A stretch of 64,000 bases of DNA from Pseudofabraea citricarpa. Taxonomy: Eukaryota; Ascomycota; Leotiomycetes; Helotiales; Dermateaceae. Position 1 is the first letter of the stretch; each line of letters starts with the position of its first letter. The notes below the pieces were generated by a model. That model ran no database searches. It saw nothing but the letters and a program-made list of their open reading frames with translations, and had not been told where the DNA came from. A program made the position numbers and the translations under genes. The stretch is taken from positions 620,001 through 684,000 of the forward strand of contig JAPWGK010000019.1 in the NCBI GenBank assembly GCA_029641185.1. The letters are read 5' to 3'. Below, piece by piece: positions 48,928 through 59,649 of the stretch.

Positions 48928-49603
48928 TGTGAGAACTACTAGTAAATGTGATAATGATTAGGCGACAAGGCTGATATACCGTAGCGCTTGGCAGGGTGCT
49001 GATCCTCGTGGGGGGATGAAATGGAGAGATGTTTAGGTGGTGATGACTGGGAAGCTAATACGTTGGTCGCGTAGTCCCCCAGACGGTTCGATAACGCAAT
49101 TCATCTATCGCTATGACCGCATTATCATTATCGTGTTGCGTTATCTACTCAGGAGAAGAAAGAGCGAGCTGAGGAGGTTGGGCTCAGGTGTTTGGTAGAG
49201 CGGGGCAGCGATAAACGAGATGGGCAGTCGGCCAACGAGACATGGTGATCGATGGGACCAATCAGTTCATGAAGCTGCAAGAACACGTCAAGAACAATCC
49301 GGATCCTCAAGCATCACAACCAAAAAGGTTAAAGATGATGCCATCCGGACGCTGTCGAGAGAGTCAGGCGACACGTGATTTAAGCGAGGGCGCGTCAATC
49401 TGGAGCAAAACGCGAGACGCGTTGACGTCGCCAGTGATGTCAACAATTACGTCGACGAAGCATTTCCGAAACCCTGTCGAAGCGTCCCAACGACTTCAGT
49501 ACTGGTGCTTGAGTTGTCAAGCAAGCTAGAGCTTTTTCTCTCTTTTGCCATAAAAATCTGTTTCCCTTATCGACCTCAAACCAACTCGTCAACCACTACC
49601 ATC
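48928..49603. promoter_or_regulatory. Divergent promoter region of two hypothetical genes
   Basis: A 676-bp interval. It contains ACGCGT at 49417-49422 followed by a CRE-like GACGTC at 49424-49429 and further TGATGTCA/ACGTCGAC elements within 50 bp. The open frame at 49242-49529 was not accepted as a gene. Confidence 0.4.
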
Positions 49604-50188
49604 ATGGTCGTAACAACTCGTGCCTCGGCTGCTTCAAAGGCTGCCAAAGCCACGCCGACAAAAAGTACCCCAAAAACCATCCAGAAAACCAAGTCAATTA
49701 GGCCAACAATACCACTCAAGACCAATGTACCGAAACCGCGCCGTAGTTCGAAGGCCATGTCAACTGCAAAGAGCGACCATCCAGGCATGAAGTGTTATGC
49801 TAATGGCCCAGGAGGACCGCCTATCTACGATCACCTAGGCTATGAGTTATCCTATGAGAAATGCCGAAAGGTACGGGCTTTGGCCCGGCCACTCAGCTCC
49901 TCGTATTATGGCTCAAATTATATGAAAATGATACAGGATGATCTGGATAAAGATGCGAGGAAACGGAAGCTCTTGGGCCTACCGGATTGCGACGCACCAG
50001 AGGCTGAGATGGACTACAAGCTATCCAAGATATTGGACAAGCCGTTCCATAAGATCACCATGGCGGATTACGAAAGGTTTCATAAGAAGGGGTTTAAGCT
50101 TGAGCCTGAGGATGTCGTGGTGAGTAGAGAAAACGGAGAATGGGAGGACATGATGGATGTAGAGCTAGGGAGCGCTTTTCGTAAATGA
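49604..50188 (+). CDS. Hypothetical protein, 194 residues, basic N-terminus
   Basis: I do not recognise this protein. It is a single exon. The first 65 residues are Lys/Thr/Ala/Pro-rich and disordered, resembling nuclear or nucleolar tails. The rest is more ordered, with GMKCYANGPGGPPIYDHLGYELSYEKC and a helical part around MIQDDLDKDARKRKLLGL. It ends acidic around EWEDMMDVE. No transmembrane segment is present. The start ATG at 49604 follows a CATC context and a pyrimidine-rich leader. The coding pattern (open over 585 nt, biased third positions) supports a real gene, but no function can be assigned. Confidence 0.55.
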   Translation: MVVTTRASAASKAAKATPTKSTPKTIQKTKSIRPTIPLKTNVPKPRRSSKAMSTAKSDHPGMKCYANGPGGPPIYDHLGYELSYEKCRKVRALARPLSSSYYGSNYMKMIQDDLDKDARKRKLLGLPDCDAPEAEMDYKLSKILDKPFHKITMADYERFHKKGFKLEPEDVVVSRENGEWEDMMDVELGSAFRK

Positions 50189-51183
50189 ATGAATGGGTTT
50201 GTACAAGTATGCAATTGATCGCTCTTCCATGGCTATAAGCATGTATGTAATCCGAACTTGATTCTCCGTGAACCTTGAAAATTTATTAGCAGCACGAGTA
50301 CTTATTCTAGAATAAATATTTCGACTCAAAATTTGTTCGTCCTTCGACTTACTTCATTATTGTATCTTCGGCAACCTTATGCCTCGCCGCGTAATTTACT
50401 ACTTGATTCAAACCCCCTGCTCCCCCCCAGATTGAGGTGATAGTCATTGTAGCAAACAGAAATTAGCTGCAAGTAACTTAATCCTACCTTCATATGCTAT
50501 ATTGCCTGGTTGGTCCCTACGCTTGAGACACAAGTGTCACTTTCCTGCAAGCGAACTAACAATGAGGCTTGGCTTAATAGAATTGGAATTGAAGTCATCG
50601 GCCCGTCCCAAAACTTTAAATCTTGTTCCAACCTTTTTATTATTTAAGCTTTTTGTTTCCATGGTCTTTTGCAACAAGAGACGAACTCCCGGGATTTATC
50701 TATATCACCATTAACCTTGGCCTTTGATCAAATGTCCTTCCAGAGAAGCTTGGGAAAGCAACCATACCATGGTTTCTAAAAATCCTGTAGCGTTTTTGGA
50801 CATTATAAATTTATGATTTTTGGTAAGTATGTTTGATAATAATTATTTGCAGTCGTTATCTGTTGAATAATTATTGCTGACTTTAAGTGGTTGTATACTA
50901 TTGAGGGTTGAAGTATAACGGAGCGGAGATAAGTCCAAGCTCCTACTCCGTGCTTACGGAGCGGAGACTGATGGTCTCTCAAGGATCCGAAATTCTGCTT
51001 TGTGCATCAGCTTCACTTACTTCATCCTTTTTTGATCATCAGAATCAGCCAGATTACTTTTGGGTCACCTGGAAAAACTTAACCCCTGACAATTTTACTG
51101 GTGTAGTTCAGCGAGAGTTCCTCAAAGTCCGATCCGATTAGTACAAGCTAAACCTCCATCACCACACAACATCTGGTATTAAC
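50189..51183. other. Intergenic, upstream of the 51-kb Zn2Cys6 gene
   Basis: A 995-bp spacer, AT-rich in the middle (50270-50900). The final 270 bp hold the CGGAG cluster entered separately. No gene seen. Confidence 0.5.
50919..50966 (+). promoter_or_regulatory. CGGAG/CTCCG cluster upstream of Zn2Cys6 gene
   Basis: Two direct CGGAG units at 50919-50928 are followed by CTCCG (50946-50950), a 6-nt gap, and two more direct CGGAG units (50957-50966). CTCCG-N6-CGGAG is an everted pair of CGG half-sites, the type of element bound by Zn2Cys6 dimers. It ends 217 bp before the start of the regulator gene. The same pentamer occurs in the exporter's promoter. Confidence 0.5.
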
Positions 51184-53363
51184 ATGGCCCGAAGGATGAT
51201 GCCGACGGCTTTTGATGGAGTTTTTGATGGAAACGATGCATCTGCCGTTTTAGACAGGCCTACTCACGCATCATATATCCGGGCTTGCAAAAATTGTGTC
51301 CGTGCCAAGGCAAAATGTTCTACCAGCGTCAACATTGGAGGGAAGTGTGAAAGGTGTGGTGTCCCATCATATCACGAATTCCTCCATGTCGTGCTAATCA
51401 TCTATCAATAGATGCCATCGCATGAATAAAGAATGTCACCCTTCACCTCCAATGCGCAAGCGTCGGACAGTGGCGAGACCATCTGCAAGTAAGACTTCTA
51501 AGCTCGAGGAGAAGGTCGACGGGCTTGTCACACTTCTGAAATCTGCTACTCAAGGTGTGCCAGGGATTATTAACGCTGCATCTGTCAATTCGGCATTGGG
51601 GGGTATTGTACCTGCAGGCCATGAGAGTGCTTCTAGTTCGATGGCTGCGAGTAGTGGCGGCTATCAAGACTACACATACAATGAATCCTTACCTGGTGGG
51701 AATGGTCCCTTGGAAACTAATTATACCCCATCAACCTCCTCTCCTTCATGGTCGCCAGAAGGAGCTCCAAAACCTATACTACATCCATCTTTGGAGCCCA
51801 GTTCAGAAGATGCAGATTCGTATTTGAATAGATTCCGAACTGATTTCGTCAAACATCTTCCCTTTATTATAATATCACCATCAATGACAGCCCATCAGCT
51901 TCGTCAAGAGCGCCCTATCCTTTGGGTATCCATTATGTGTGTGGCTTCAACCAATACCACTCAACAGATAAAACTCTCGAAGGAAATGAGGGAGATATTT
52001 GGACGGGAAGCATATGTTGAAGGAACCAAAAGCATGGATCTCCTTCTAGCAGCTCTCGTTTATGCCGCATGGTAAGAGGGATTCCTGAAACCATCATTGT
52101 GGCTATGAAGTTCAAAAGGTTCCGTGGGTGCTAACGCTTCTGGGTTTTTTAGGGACCGATGTTATTGTTTTGATAAACCCATTTTTACGATTCTGGTACA
52201 GCTTGCAATAGCGATGTTGTATGAACTTGGTCTGGACAAGCCAGCCTCGAAAGACTCGGCTCTTATACTTGTATATGATCTGAAAGGAGCTAGAAAACCT
52301 TCGAGATTCTCAAGATCCCCTACAATGGAGGAGCGCAGGGCTTTGCTTGGCTGCTTCTTAGTAAGCTCAGTGTGCGTATATCTCCAAGTACAACTCGCTC
52401 TGTCTAACCCAATGGCAGAACTTCCTACATGCGGAGAGGTGCTACTCTTCGATGGACAACATACTCGGAGGAGTGTCTTCGCGTAATAGAAACAGAAAAG
52501 GAGTTCACATCCGATGCACTCCTCGTCCAAATAGTAAAATTGCGTCTAATTTCTGAAAGAGTGGTTGACGCCCCTTGGTGTGGTGCTACTGTCGCGGAAG
52601 TAGATCATTCGCTGAGGCCACCAGCGGTATTCTACCTAAAGTCGCTGGAAGCACAGCTCCGTGATTTCAAATCCAACATACCTAGTGAATTAGCAGATAA
52701 TAGTAAGTTAGTATTTAATTATCTTTAAGTAACGGCCGCTACAAACTCCCGGCCTTAGTATATCCTCGTGGGCCAATGCCAGTTTACTAATAATTGGTGA
52801 TAGAAACCCTGCTTATGCAACTTCATGTCGCGGATCTTAGCATCCACGAGGTTGGACTATCTCATGCACCTGATATCTTTAGTGGCCAATACAATCGGCG
52901 GTTTGAATGTCTCTACGCCTGCCTTAATGCTGCAAAATCTTGGGTTGATGTCTTCCTCGGTATCCCGCCAGCTCAATATGTTGGGTTCTCAGCATTGATA
53001 TACTCGGGTATGATGCATTTTTTCATAGATATTTACCGACTGTCGATCTTCACGCATCCTGAATGGGACCAAATGCTCGTCCGAGAGAATCTGGACGTCT
53101 CGAACTTGTTAGAGCAGTCTGAGAAAAATCTCATGCAGGTAAAAGAGGCAGCACTCTTCGACATCGGTGGCTCAGAAGACATCGATTCTTTTACGATTCT
53201 AGCCACTAAATGTCGAGCTCTAAAAACATCTTGGGAAGCAGCAACTTCATCTGCAACGGCTCCACTTAGTAATACAGCTCCGACTGACGAAATGGGTGAC
53301 TTTCCCATGTCTTTACTCGATGATGACTGGTTGAGCTATCTATCTGGTCCGTGGAATACATGA
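51184..53363 (+). CDS. Zn2Cys6 transcription factor, likely regulator of the adjacent exporter
   Basis: Five exons (51184-51353, 51412-52071, 52153-52371, 52419-52702, 52804-53363) give 630 residues. The zinc cluster spans exon 1 to exon 2 at residues about 35-64: ACKNCVRAKAKC, then CERC and KEC. A basic linker (MRKRRTVARPSASKTS) and a short coiled region KLEEKVDGLVTLL follow. The regulatory domain contains FRTDFVKHLPFIIISPSMTA, IAMLYELGLDKP and RWTTYSEECLRVIE. The layout resembles Leu3/War1-like activators. Splicing at 52371/52419 was set by the need to join FLVSSV to TSYMRRGATLRW. The downstream convergent neighbour is an MFS exporter whose promoter has matching CGGAG motifs. Confidence 0.85.
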
Positions 53364-53890
53364 TAGGCAACAGAATACAACACATAGTATGATCAAGTGA
53401 GTTTCGAGTTCATCGCAGGGGAACAAATTTGTTCAATACAAATGATGCCTCTTTCATAATGTCTGCAAGCAAAGGTAAGGTCAACTGACAGTCGCTTCAT
53501 GAAGTAGCATTACAGATGATCCTATCCCATATTAGCTTATATGCAGTTCTTTATCAGTATAATTCTGCGTTCCAGCTGCCTTGGATTAAAGTCTTCTACT
53601 CATTCAAATGCATAAGGGATAATGAAACAGACGCTAATTTACGATACAGGAGAGCACTTCTGACGTTGAGTCATCAAAATATGTAGGTTCAACGAAAAAA
53701 ACCCAGTTACCATATCTAATTAGAGCCATAGTCTATACAAATGCTTCGAAAAAGTGGTGGTACTGATTAGAATTACATTCTAGAAGAGTGAAGAGCGAAT
53801 TTTTGTAAGATGCCTTGCGGCCTAGCAATATGCCTATAAGACCAAAGAAGAAACACTTTGAGATCGGCTAACTAACTTAGGAGATACTTT
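53364..53890. other. Intergenic between convergent regulator and MFS exporter
   Basis: A 527-bp 3'-3' spacer, AT-rich; no gene seen. Confidence 0.5.
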
Positions 53891-55829
53891 CTAAACCTCG
53901 TCCTCAGATGCAGACTCTGCAGCCTTTGCCTTTTTGATGCTCTTCCAACCCATTCCGAAGGCAAAAAGAAATGCCCCACCAGCAGCCCCAGTTGCGAGGT
54001 ACATGACATGAACGAATGCTTCACTGTACGCCAACAGCACGCCTGGAAGGGATGCTTCTGTTACAGCACTGCGTACAGCCGTGGCACCGGCAACAATGAC
54101 CGTCTCCGGATTGACCTCTGGTGCATAAATAGCAAGGCCGTGTCTCAAGCGATCGCTAAAAATGACTTGGGCTAGAGACAAGATTATCACACCCCCTAGG
54201 TTTTGTGAGAAAACCACAAGTGCGCTTACGATAGAGACTTGTTCTTTTGTTGTATTGTTCTGGACGGCTATGATGGGCATTTGGAAACCCATGCCTCGCC
54301 CAAAACCTTGGATGATTTGGTATCCTATCCAGACTCCAATTGCCGTACTTGGTGTGAACGTTGACATGAGTCCCGAACCAATGGCATTGAGACCAGCGCT
54401 AACCACTGCGAAAGGAAGGTAATAGCCAACACGCCCCACTGGTAATAGTTTAGAAGTTGCTTAATAACAATATGCTAGATCAAGAGAAAACAACATACCT
54501 AGCCCTCCAGCAATAATTCCGGACAACATCGTGCTGAGGATTGTTGGTAGTAAATCCACACCGCTCATAGTTGGCGTTGCACTTCGTACAGCCTGAAAAT
54601 AAATCGGCAGGTAGTAAGTCGATGCCAGCATCGACCCCATAAGGAAGGCATAATTTAGACAACTGCTCCAGATAACACGCCTCTTGATGATAGAGAATGG
54701 GATCATGGCTTCATCACCAACGTGGTACTCCCACGTCAGGAATACAACTAGAGTGCCAAACGCACCACAGAAGAGCCCGATTACTGTGGCACTGCTCCAG
54801 ACATACTTTACTCCGCCCCATTGCAGAGCGAGGATGAATTGAATTGCAGCCGGTGCAAATAAAGAGAAGCCGATGAGGTCAAGCTTGCCTAAGGTTTCGA
54901 TAATCTTTCTCTTTTCAACTCTATTGACCGTACGGTCGGGGACTGAAATGAACATGAGGAGGATACCAATAAGCCCACCACATGGGAGGTTGATATAGAA
55001 GCCTAGCACACTCAAATCAGCCTTATACTGTGATAGGTGTATTTTGAATCGAAAACGTACACCATCGCCAAGTTGCATACTGAGTCAGAGCTCCTCCGAT
55101 GAGAGGACCACATAGGAGACCAAGTTGGCAGATGCCCAAGAGAATGCCAAGGTGTACTGTGAAGGGGTTTCAGTTAATCGTTATTCATCTTCCAAGGAGT
55201 CGGGGCTCATACGTGGCTGTTTATGTAGTGGTACACTTGCATGAACAATAGTATAACCTCCACTGAGTAGCCCTGAGCCACCTAGGCCTGCGATCGCCCG
55301 ACCGACAATAAGCATATTCGAAGAGTTTGCAGCACCACACAATGCGGATCCCAATTCGAAGATGGCGAAGAAGGAAAGAAATGTCCACTGGAGACAAAGC
55401 TCGATCAGTTACTTTTTTCTACTAGAACAGGAGATGTGGGGAGTTTACCTTGTTGCTAAAGTGAGTGTAGATCTTTCCCGTGAGCGGTTGGAGTGCACAA
55501 CTATACGATGTATCAAAGACGAGATCTTTCAAGGGCAGGGTAAAGAAAAACTTACTTAGCCAAGAGATATGCAGTTCCGTACCATCCAACATCGTTTAAA
55601 GAATGAAACTCGGATGTGATTCTTGGGATGGCCTACAAAATCAGTTATGAATAAAACTTAAAAGAGGGTACCAACTTACCGTGGAAACGACAGACGTATC
55701 TAGCAGCATCAGAAACCCAACCAGTGAAATAGAGAACATGGTTATAAACAGCTTGATGCCGGTCAGATATTCATGTTTCTCCTCTTCGGGAACCATGGTA
55801 TCCATCGAGTGTTCCTTGGATTCTGCCAT
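53891..55829 (-). CDS. MFS drug:H+ antiporter, DHA2 (14-span) type
   Basis: Seven minus-strand exons: 55680-55829, 55556-55632, 55449-55500, 55387 down to 55213, 55156 down to 55061, 55002 down to 54499, and 54438 down to 53891. They give 533 residues. The N-terminal tail ends in EEEKHEYLTGIKLF, then membrane spans begin. Family motifs are MLLDTSVVSTAIPRI (TM1), WYGTAYLL, GRAIAGLGGSGL (motif B region), QYATWRWCFYINLPCGG (end of TM5 and TM6) and YYLPIYFQAVRSATPTMSG. The intron pattern and the long run of spans fit DHA2 exporters that pump toxins or metabolites out at the plasma membrane. The start ATG is at 55829. It is paired with the convergent Zn2Cys6 gene. The substrate is unknown. Confidence 0.9.
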
Positions 55830-56858
55830 GGTGGAATTTATTCAAGCAACAAACTGAAAAATATATGAGATGCTGGCCCTATGATTATTCTCCTGTCGAA
55901 AAAATGCCATGCCGAGCCTGTTTATCTACTTAAGGGTCGAGAACATCAGGATCGGAGCGCAGTGAAGCTCCGTCGGATCGGACCGCCAGGAGCTTTGGGA
56001 ATATGACGAAGCTGACAGCGCGATCGGCCGTGTGATCTCCCGAGGATATTCTCACTGCTGGCACTCTGCTTTCAATAAAACCTCAATTTATTTTGACGAG
56101 ATTTTCAGTAAAATCCTCCTTCTAGTATTTAAGATTTATACATTGTCAAAGGAATAGTTGTTTCAAGATCTTGCTATGATGTAGATAATCGAGAATATAA
56201 TGAAGTTGATAATGGGCTGACACCCAACAACACGCGAAGAACAGGCGTAAAGCGTACCGAAAGTGGTCTTCGCGGATAGAAATAGCCTCATTTGTCTACA
56301 TTTATCGGGTCAGCCTTTGTATCACCAGTAAAACCCCAAATATAGGTATAGTATCAAGCAGAGTCATACAGACAGACGGATACGGAGCTTCGATTTGGCA
56401 AGCGAAACCCCGTACGTACGTAGTATGAACAACTTCCCCTCGCAACGCTACAAAACAAGCAACATACGGAGGATAGTACTGGTGTTTGTCACTGCTATCC
56501 TAACTGCTAGTATGCTCACTCGCTCTTCTGGAATTCAAGGCTATCTGTGCCGCGAGGATCATACGTTCTGCACGCAGGGGTAAACAGCCGTTGACAAATA
56601 AGCGAGGGAGCCAATAATCAAAGAGTTGCTTGCTGACAACAGCAGATAGTTACGAGAATGCTACCCGTACTGTGGCTGTATGCTAAATCTCCCCTCTACG
56701 TAGTTTGTGCGCACTTTATAAGGGGTCTCTATTTTCGATGGCGTGGTTACTAACTAGTTGTAATTGAATAGGTACACAAAGAGGCTTCTATTAATCAGCT
56801 GCTGCATGCAAACCAAAACTTACGATATGCCGAACCAGATGCATCCTGATATGGATTA
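55830..56858. other. Upstream of MFS exporter, grading into AT-rich DNA
   Basis: 55830-56050 is the exporter promoter, with CG-rich elements (separate entry). Beyond it no supported gene was found; the open frame near 56395-56583 starts without an ATG. Confidence 0.45.
55953..55989 (+). promoter_or_regulatory. CGGAG/CTCCG cluster upstream of MFS exporter
   Basis: CGGAG (55953-55957), a 10-nt gap, CTCCG (55968-55972) form an inverted pair, followed by further CGG triplets at 55974 and 55979 and a CCG. It lies 124 bp upstream of the exporter start codon, a position comparable to the matching cluster before the Zn2Cys6 gene. Confidence 0.5.
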
Positions 56859-57335
56859 CTAATTGGTTTTCTCTACCATCTCCTGAGTTGCTCCGATAGC
56901 TAGAATCAGCCCCCCAAGTGCCATCAGATACCCTGAAACAGCAAACCCGTCCTGTATACTCCCCTTAAACATAGCCCAGAGGACGCCCCAGCATAAACTC
57001 ACAACTGCTATAATGCAGCAGACCAAGAAAGCTTTTTTTGTACTCCATCCTTCAACGAGATAAAGACCCCAGCCGACCTCGGTAAACTTCCCATTGCACA
57101 CGGTGAGTTGCTCGCGTAACTTTTTGGGGAGACGTTCTAAGCATACAGGTCCATCTTCTGCACACTCTGGGTTATGTAGGAAATGCATCATTTCGTTCTC
57201 TCTAATGGGTGGCATTAATTCAGGAGGCGCTGGGATATATCTGTAATCTGTGTTGCTTGTGCCAATAATCTGGCTCTTGCACAGCTCGAATCGCACGAAG
57301 CGAATGCTCTTTAATGTGTGCAAAGAGAAGACCCA
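56859..57335 (-). pseudogene. Broken C-terminal fragment of a fungal membrane protein
   Basis: A minus-strand open frame of about 155 residues has no ATG at a sensible place and is closed upstream by an in-frame TGA near 57340. It reads like the end of a larger protein: HTLKSIRFVRFELCKSQ, then CLERLPKKLREQL, then GWGLYLVEGWSTKK, followed by two hydrophobic spans (FLVCCIIAVVSLCWGVLWAMF and VSGYLMALGGLILAIGAT). I recall similar endings in a lineage-expanded fungal family of unknown function. No upstream exon could be joined. It lies next to AT-rich DNA, so it is probably a relic. Confidence 0.5.
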
Positions 57336-57339
57336 TCAC

Positions 57340-58245
57340 CATTTCTCTCACAGACATGCATAAGTAGAGCTTAGCCTCGTGAATAACTCACAATCCGATT
57401 CTGCCCGTGTAAGCTGTACTTGGAGAAGCTTTATTACTTATGTTGCCACCCTCCAAAAAGTAGATTTACTTTCCTGTTTTACTGGTATAATATAATTCGT
57501 TTCCACTGAATTATCAATTGATAAGTTTATTAAAAATGTAACTCCTCTATAATATATCGTACTTTGATATTGGTTCTTCTCATGACGCAAAAGATTTTTA
57601 AAGAGGCTATATTTTATGCATAAGACTACTCCCAAAACATTCGATAATTAGAAAACTACTCACTAAAACATGAAATCTTATCTTAAGGTAATAGCAAAGT
57701 TGGTTGCTAACTTTTGAGGTAGCTCGTCAGGTATTTGCCGTTATAATATCTAGTAAATCTTGTATTTTGAATCGCATTGTTATGTTCTTGTATTCTATTT
57801 TAATGGCATGAGTTGTCGAATAAATAATCAAGCTACTAATTATAAACAAGCTTATTAGTATATTAGAAAGCCTAATCAGAAACTCACAATCTTTGGTATG
57901 AATTCCATGCCGTCGTTATTATTGCTTGCTTAATTATCCCGACTAAAGCCTTGCGACGCTGAGATGACGAAAAGCTTATGCTGTTAAAACCATTGGCTGT
58001 GTAGAATGTTGTGTGCCGTTAGCAAGTCTGCCTGCAGCTGGTGACCTGAAATGATTGCTCCAGAACTCTCGTCGCCGATTTGCAGCGCGGCGGAGTAGGT
58101 TACACACATACAAGCCGCGCGAGGCTGCGTCGCATCCCCGCAAAGTCTTGAGGATATAGATAAGCAGTCAAAGGCTCGCTGCTACCTTTCACCTTTAATC
58201 ACATTTTGATCTTTGTTTATCCGGCATTACTGCTGCCATTCCGCA
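57340..58245. other. AT-rich stretch without genes
   Basis: About 57430-57960 is strongly AT-rich with many stops in all frames. From 57960 to 58160 the composition becomes more balanced. No repeat ends or gene seen. Confidence 0.5.
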
Positions 58246-58407
58246 ATGGCTCATCATACCACAATGAAGATGCGGTGGTGGGGTTGTTGCTCCTGTGGTC
58301 GAGAAGTCATTTTTCGCTTTCGGGAACATTTTTGTCCAGATTGCGATCATAAAAATTGCCAATACTGTAGTCGTAAGCATAAACCTCACTTCGGAATTCT
58401 TAAATAA
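58246..58407 (+). CDS. Tiny cysteine-rich, zinc-ribbon-like protein
   Basis: An ATG at 58246 opens 53 residues ending in TAA. Most of it is one compact zinc-binding pattern: WWGCCSCGREV, then HFCPDCDHKNCQYC. The CxxCG and CPDC/CxxC pairs could bind one or two zinc ions, similar to small zinc-ribbon modules found in many short fungal proteins (a W-W/R-C-C-x-C-G opening and CxxCxHxxC close). It lacks other domains. It stands alone in AT-rich accessory DNA. The frame could continue through an intron, but no donor is needed. Whether it is expressed is unknown. Confidence 0.45.
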   Translation: MAHHTTMKMRWWGCCSCGREVIFRFREHFCPDCDHKNCQYCSRKHKPHFGILK

Positions 58408-59649
58408 TTCTAATCATATAAACAGCCGTCAAAGATTTACCTGGGGAAGTAGCACACGAAATAATTCGGATCGATGAATGGTGAGAGATTTTCTGTATTG
58501 CACTGTTATTATTTCCCCTGACAATGACTCAAGTAAACCTGAACTGTATACCCTCCCGATACGCAAACACCCTGAACAACTTAACCCAAGGAACGTCACA
58601 GGTCAGGGAAACAGGAAAGCGGAGGGTTTACGTAAGAGGAAGAAGAAATCGGAGCAGGGATATATGTCGGGAGGAGAGATGGGCTTAGTAAAAAGTTTAG
58701 GGAGAGGTTCAAGGAGAGGTTCAGGGAGAGGCTCGAGCTCAGAAGCAGGGCGGGTCATAGGCAGAGGAAGAGGAAGAAGAAGCCCAAGAAGGACTAAAAG
58801 CCCAGGGAGGAAAAGTAGCCATGAAAAATTACGCGGCCTAGTATAAAAAGAAAGAGGAGCTATCCTTACATCCTGGAGGAATCTAGGTAAAAATCCAAGG
58901 AAAAAAGCACGGCTTGAGAAAAGTATGATTCTGAGCAAAAAGAAAAAGGCTTGTCTTTAAGTCAGATTATTGATACTGAATTTCAGTCTCCGTAACTTGC
59001 CTGGAAGAATTCTTTTACTGTAGCCTGTTGAGTTTCCGCTAGCAAAGTGTCCATTAGGAAACGAAAGTATCATATAAGCAAAGGATCCATGCGCCACTAT
59101 GAAGAATAAGCACACATAATTTACTTGATTTGATAGTAACAACCTACCAATCCTATAGTATTTGTTATACGAAACACAACAAATGCAAAAAATCGACATG
59201 GAAAATGATTGTAAAATATGAACCAACTTATAGCGAGTACAGGACTTGGCTCAGGTGAAATATCGTCCCCCCTTAAGAACATTGAGTATTCCGAGGTAAC
59301 TTTAAACACTCAAGCTGTAGTAACTTCTTAACATGCCACTTGGAATATGTAAATTAACTGATCAGCCGATAGACAAGATGTATCTGTAAGCAAGAGAGGT
59401 CTAAGCAGCATTTGAATCTCAACTTGATTCCCCTATCACCTGGCTAGCAGACACAACACCAGATGCCTCACCTATCTTGAAAGACTAGAACATCCACTTA
59501 AAATGTAGGCCGGATACTCTCAAGTCTTAAATTATTCAGGCCAGACACCTAAGCAGCATCATAGTGGATTTTTCTTTCCATTGATACACCGTAAAAAAAA
59601 ATATGTACATCCTTATTTAATCCGTTCCAGACTCTCCACCGATAGCCAT
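58408..59649. other. Intergenic with a purine-rich tract
   Basis: About 58610-58850 is extremely purine-rich on the plus strand (AGG/GAA runs), creating opposite open frames that I do not accept as genes. The rest, to 59649, is AT-rich with no recognised feature. Confidence 0.5.

Noticed and set aside
49242..49529. ATG-initiated 95-codon plus-strand open frame
   Set aside because: Mixed composition with no recognisable segment, lying in the divergent promoter; it reads as promoter DNA.
56395..56583. Plus-strand open frame near the exporter
   Set aside because: No ATG at its start, no domain, and AT-rich surroundings.
58478..58846. Arg/Gly/Ser-rich 122-codon open frame and its Leu/Pro-rich antisense partner
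   Set aside because: Both follow from the purine-rich tract; composition, not selection, explains their openness.
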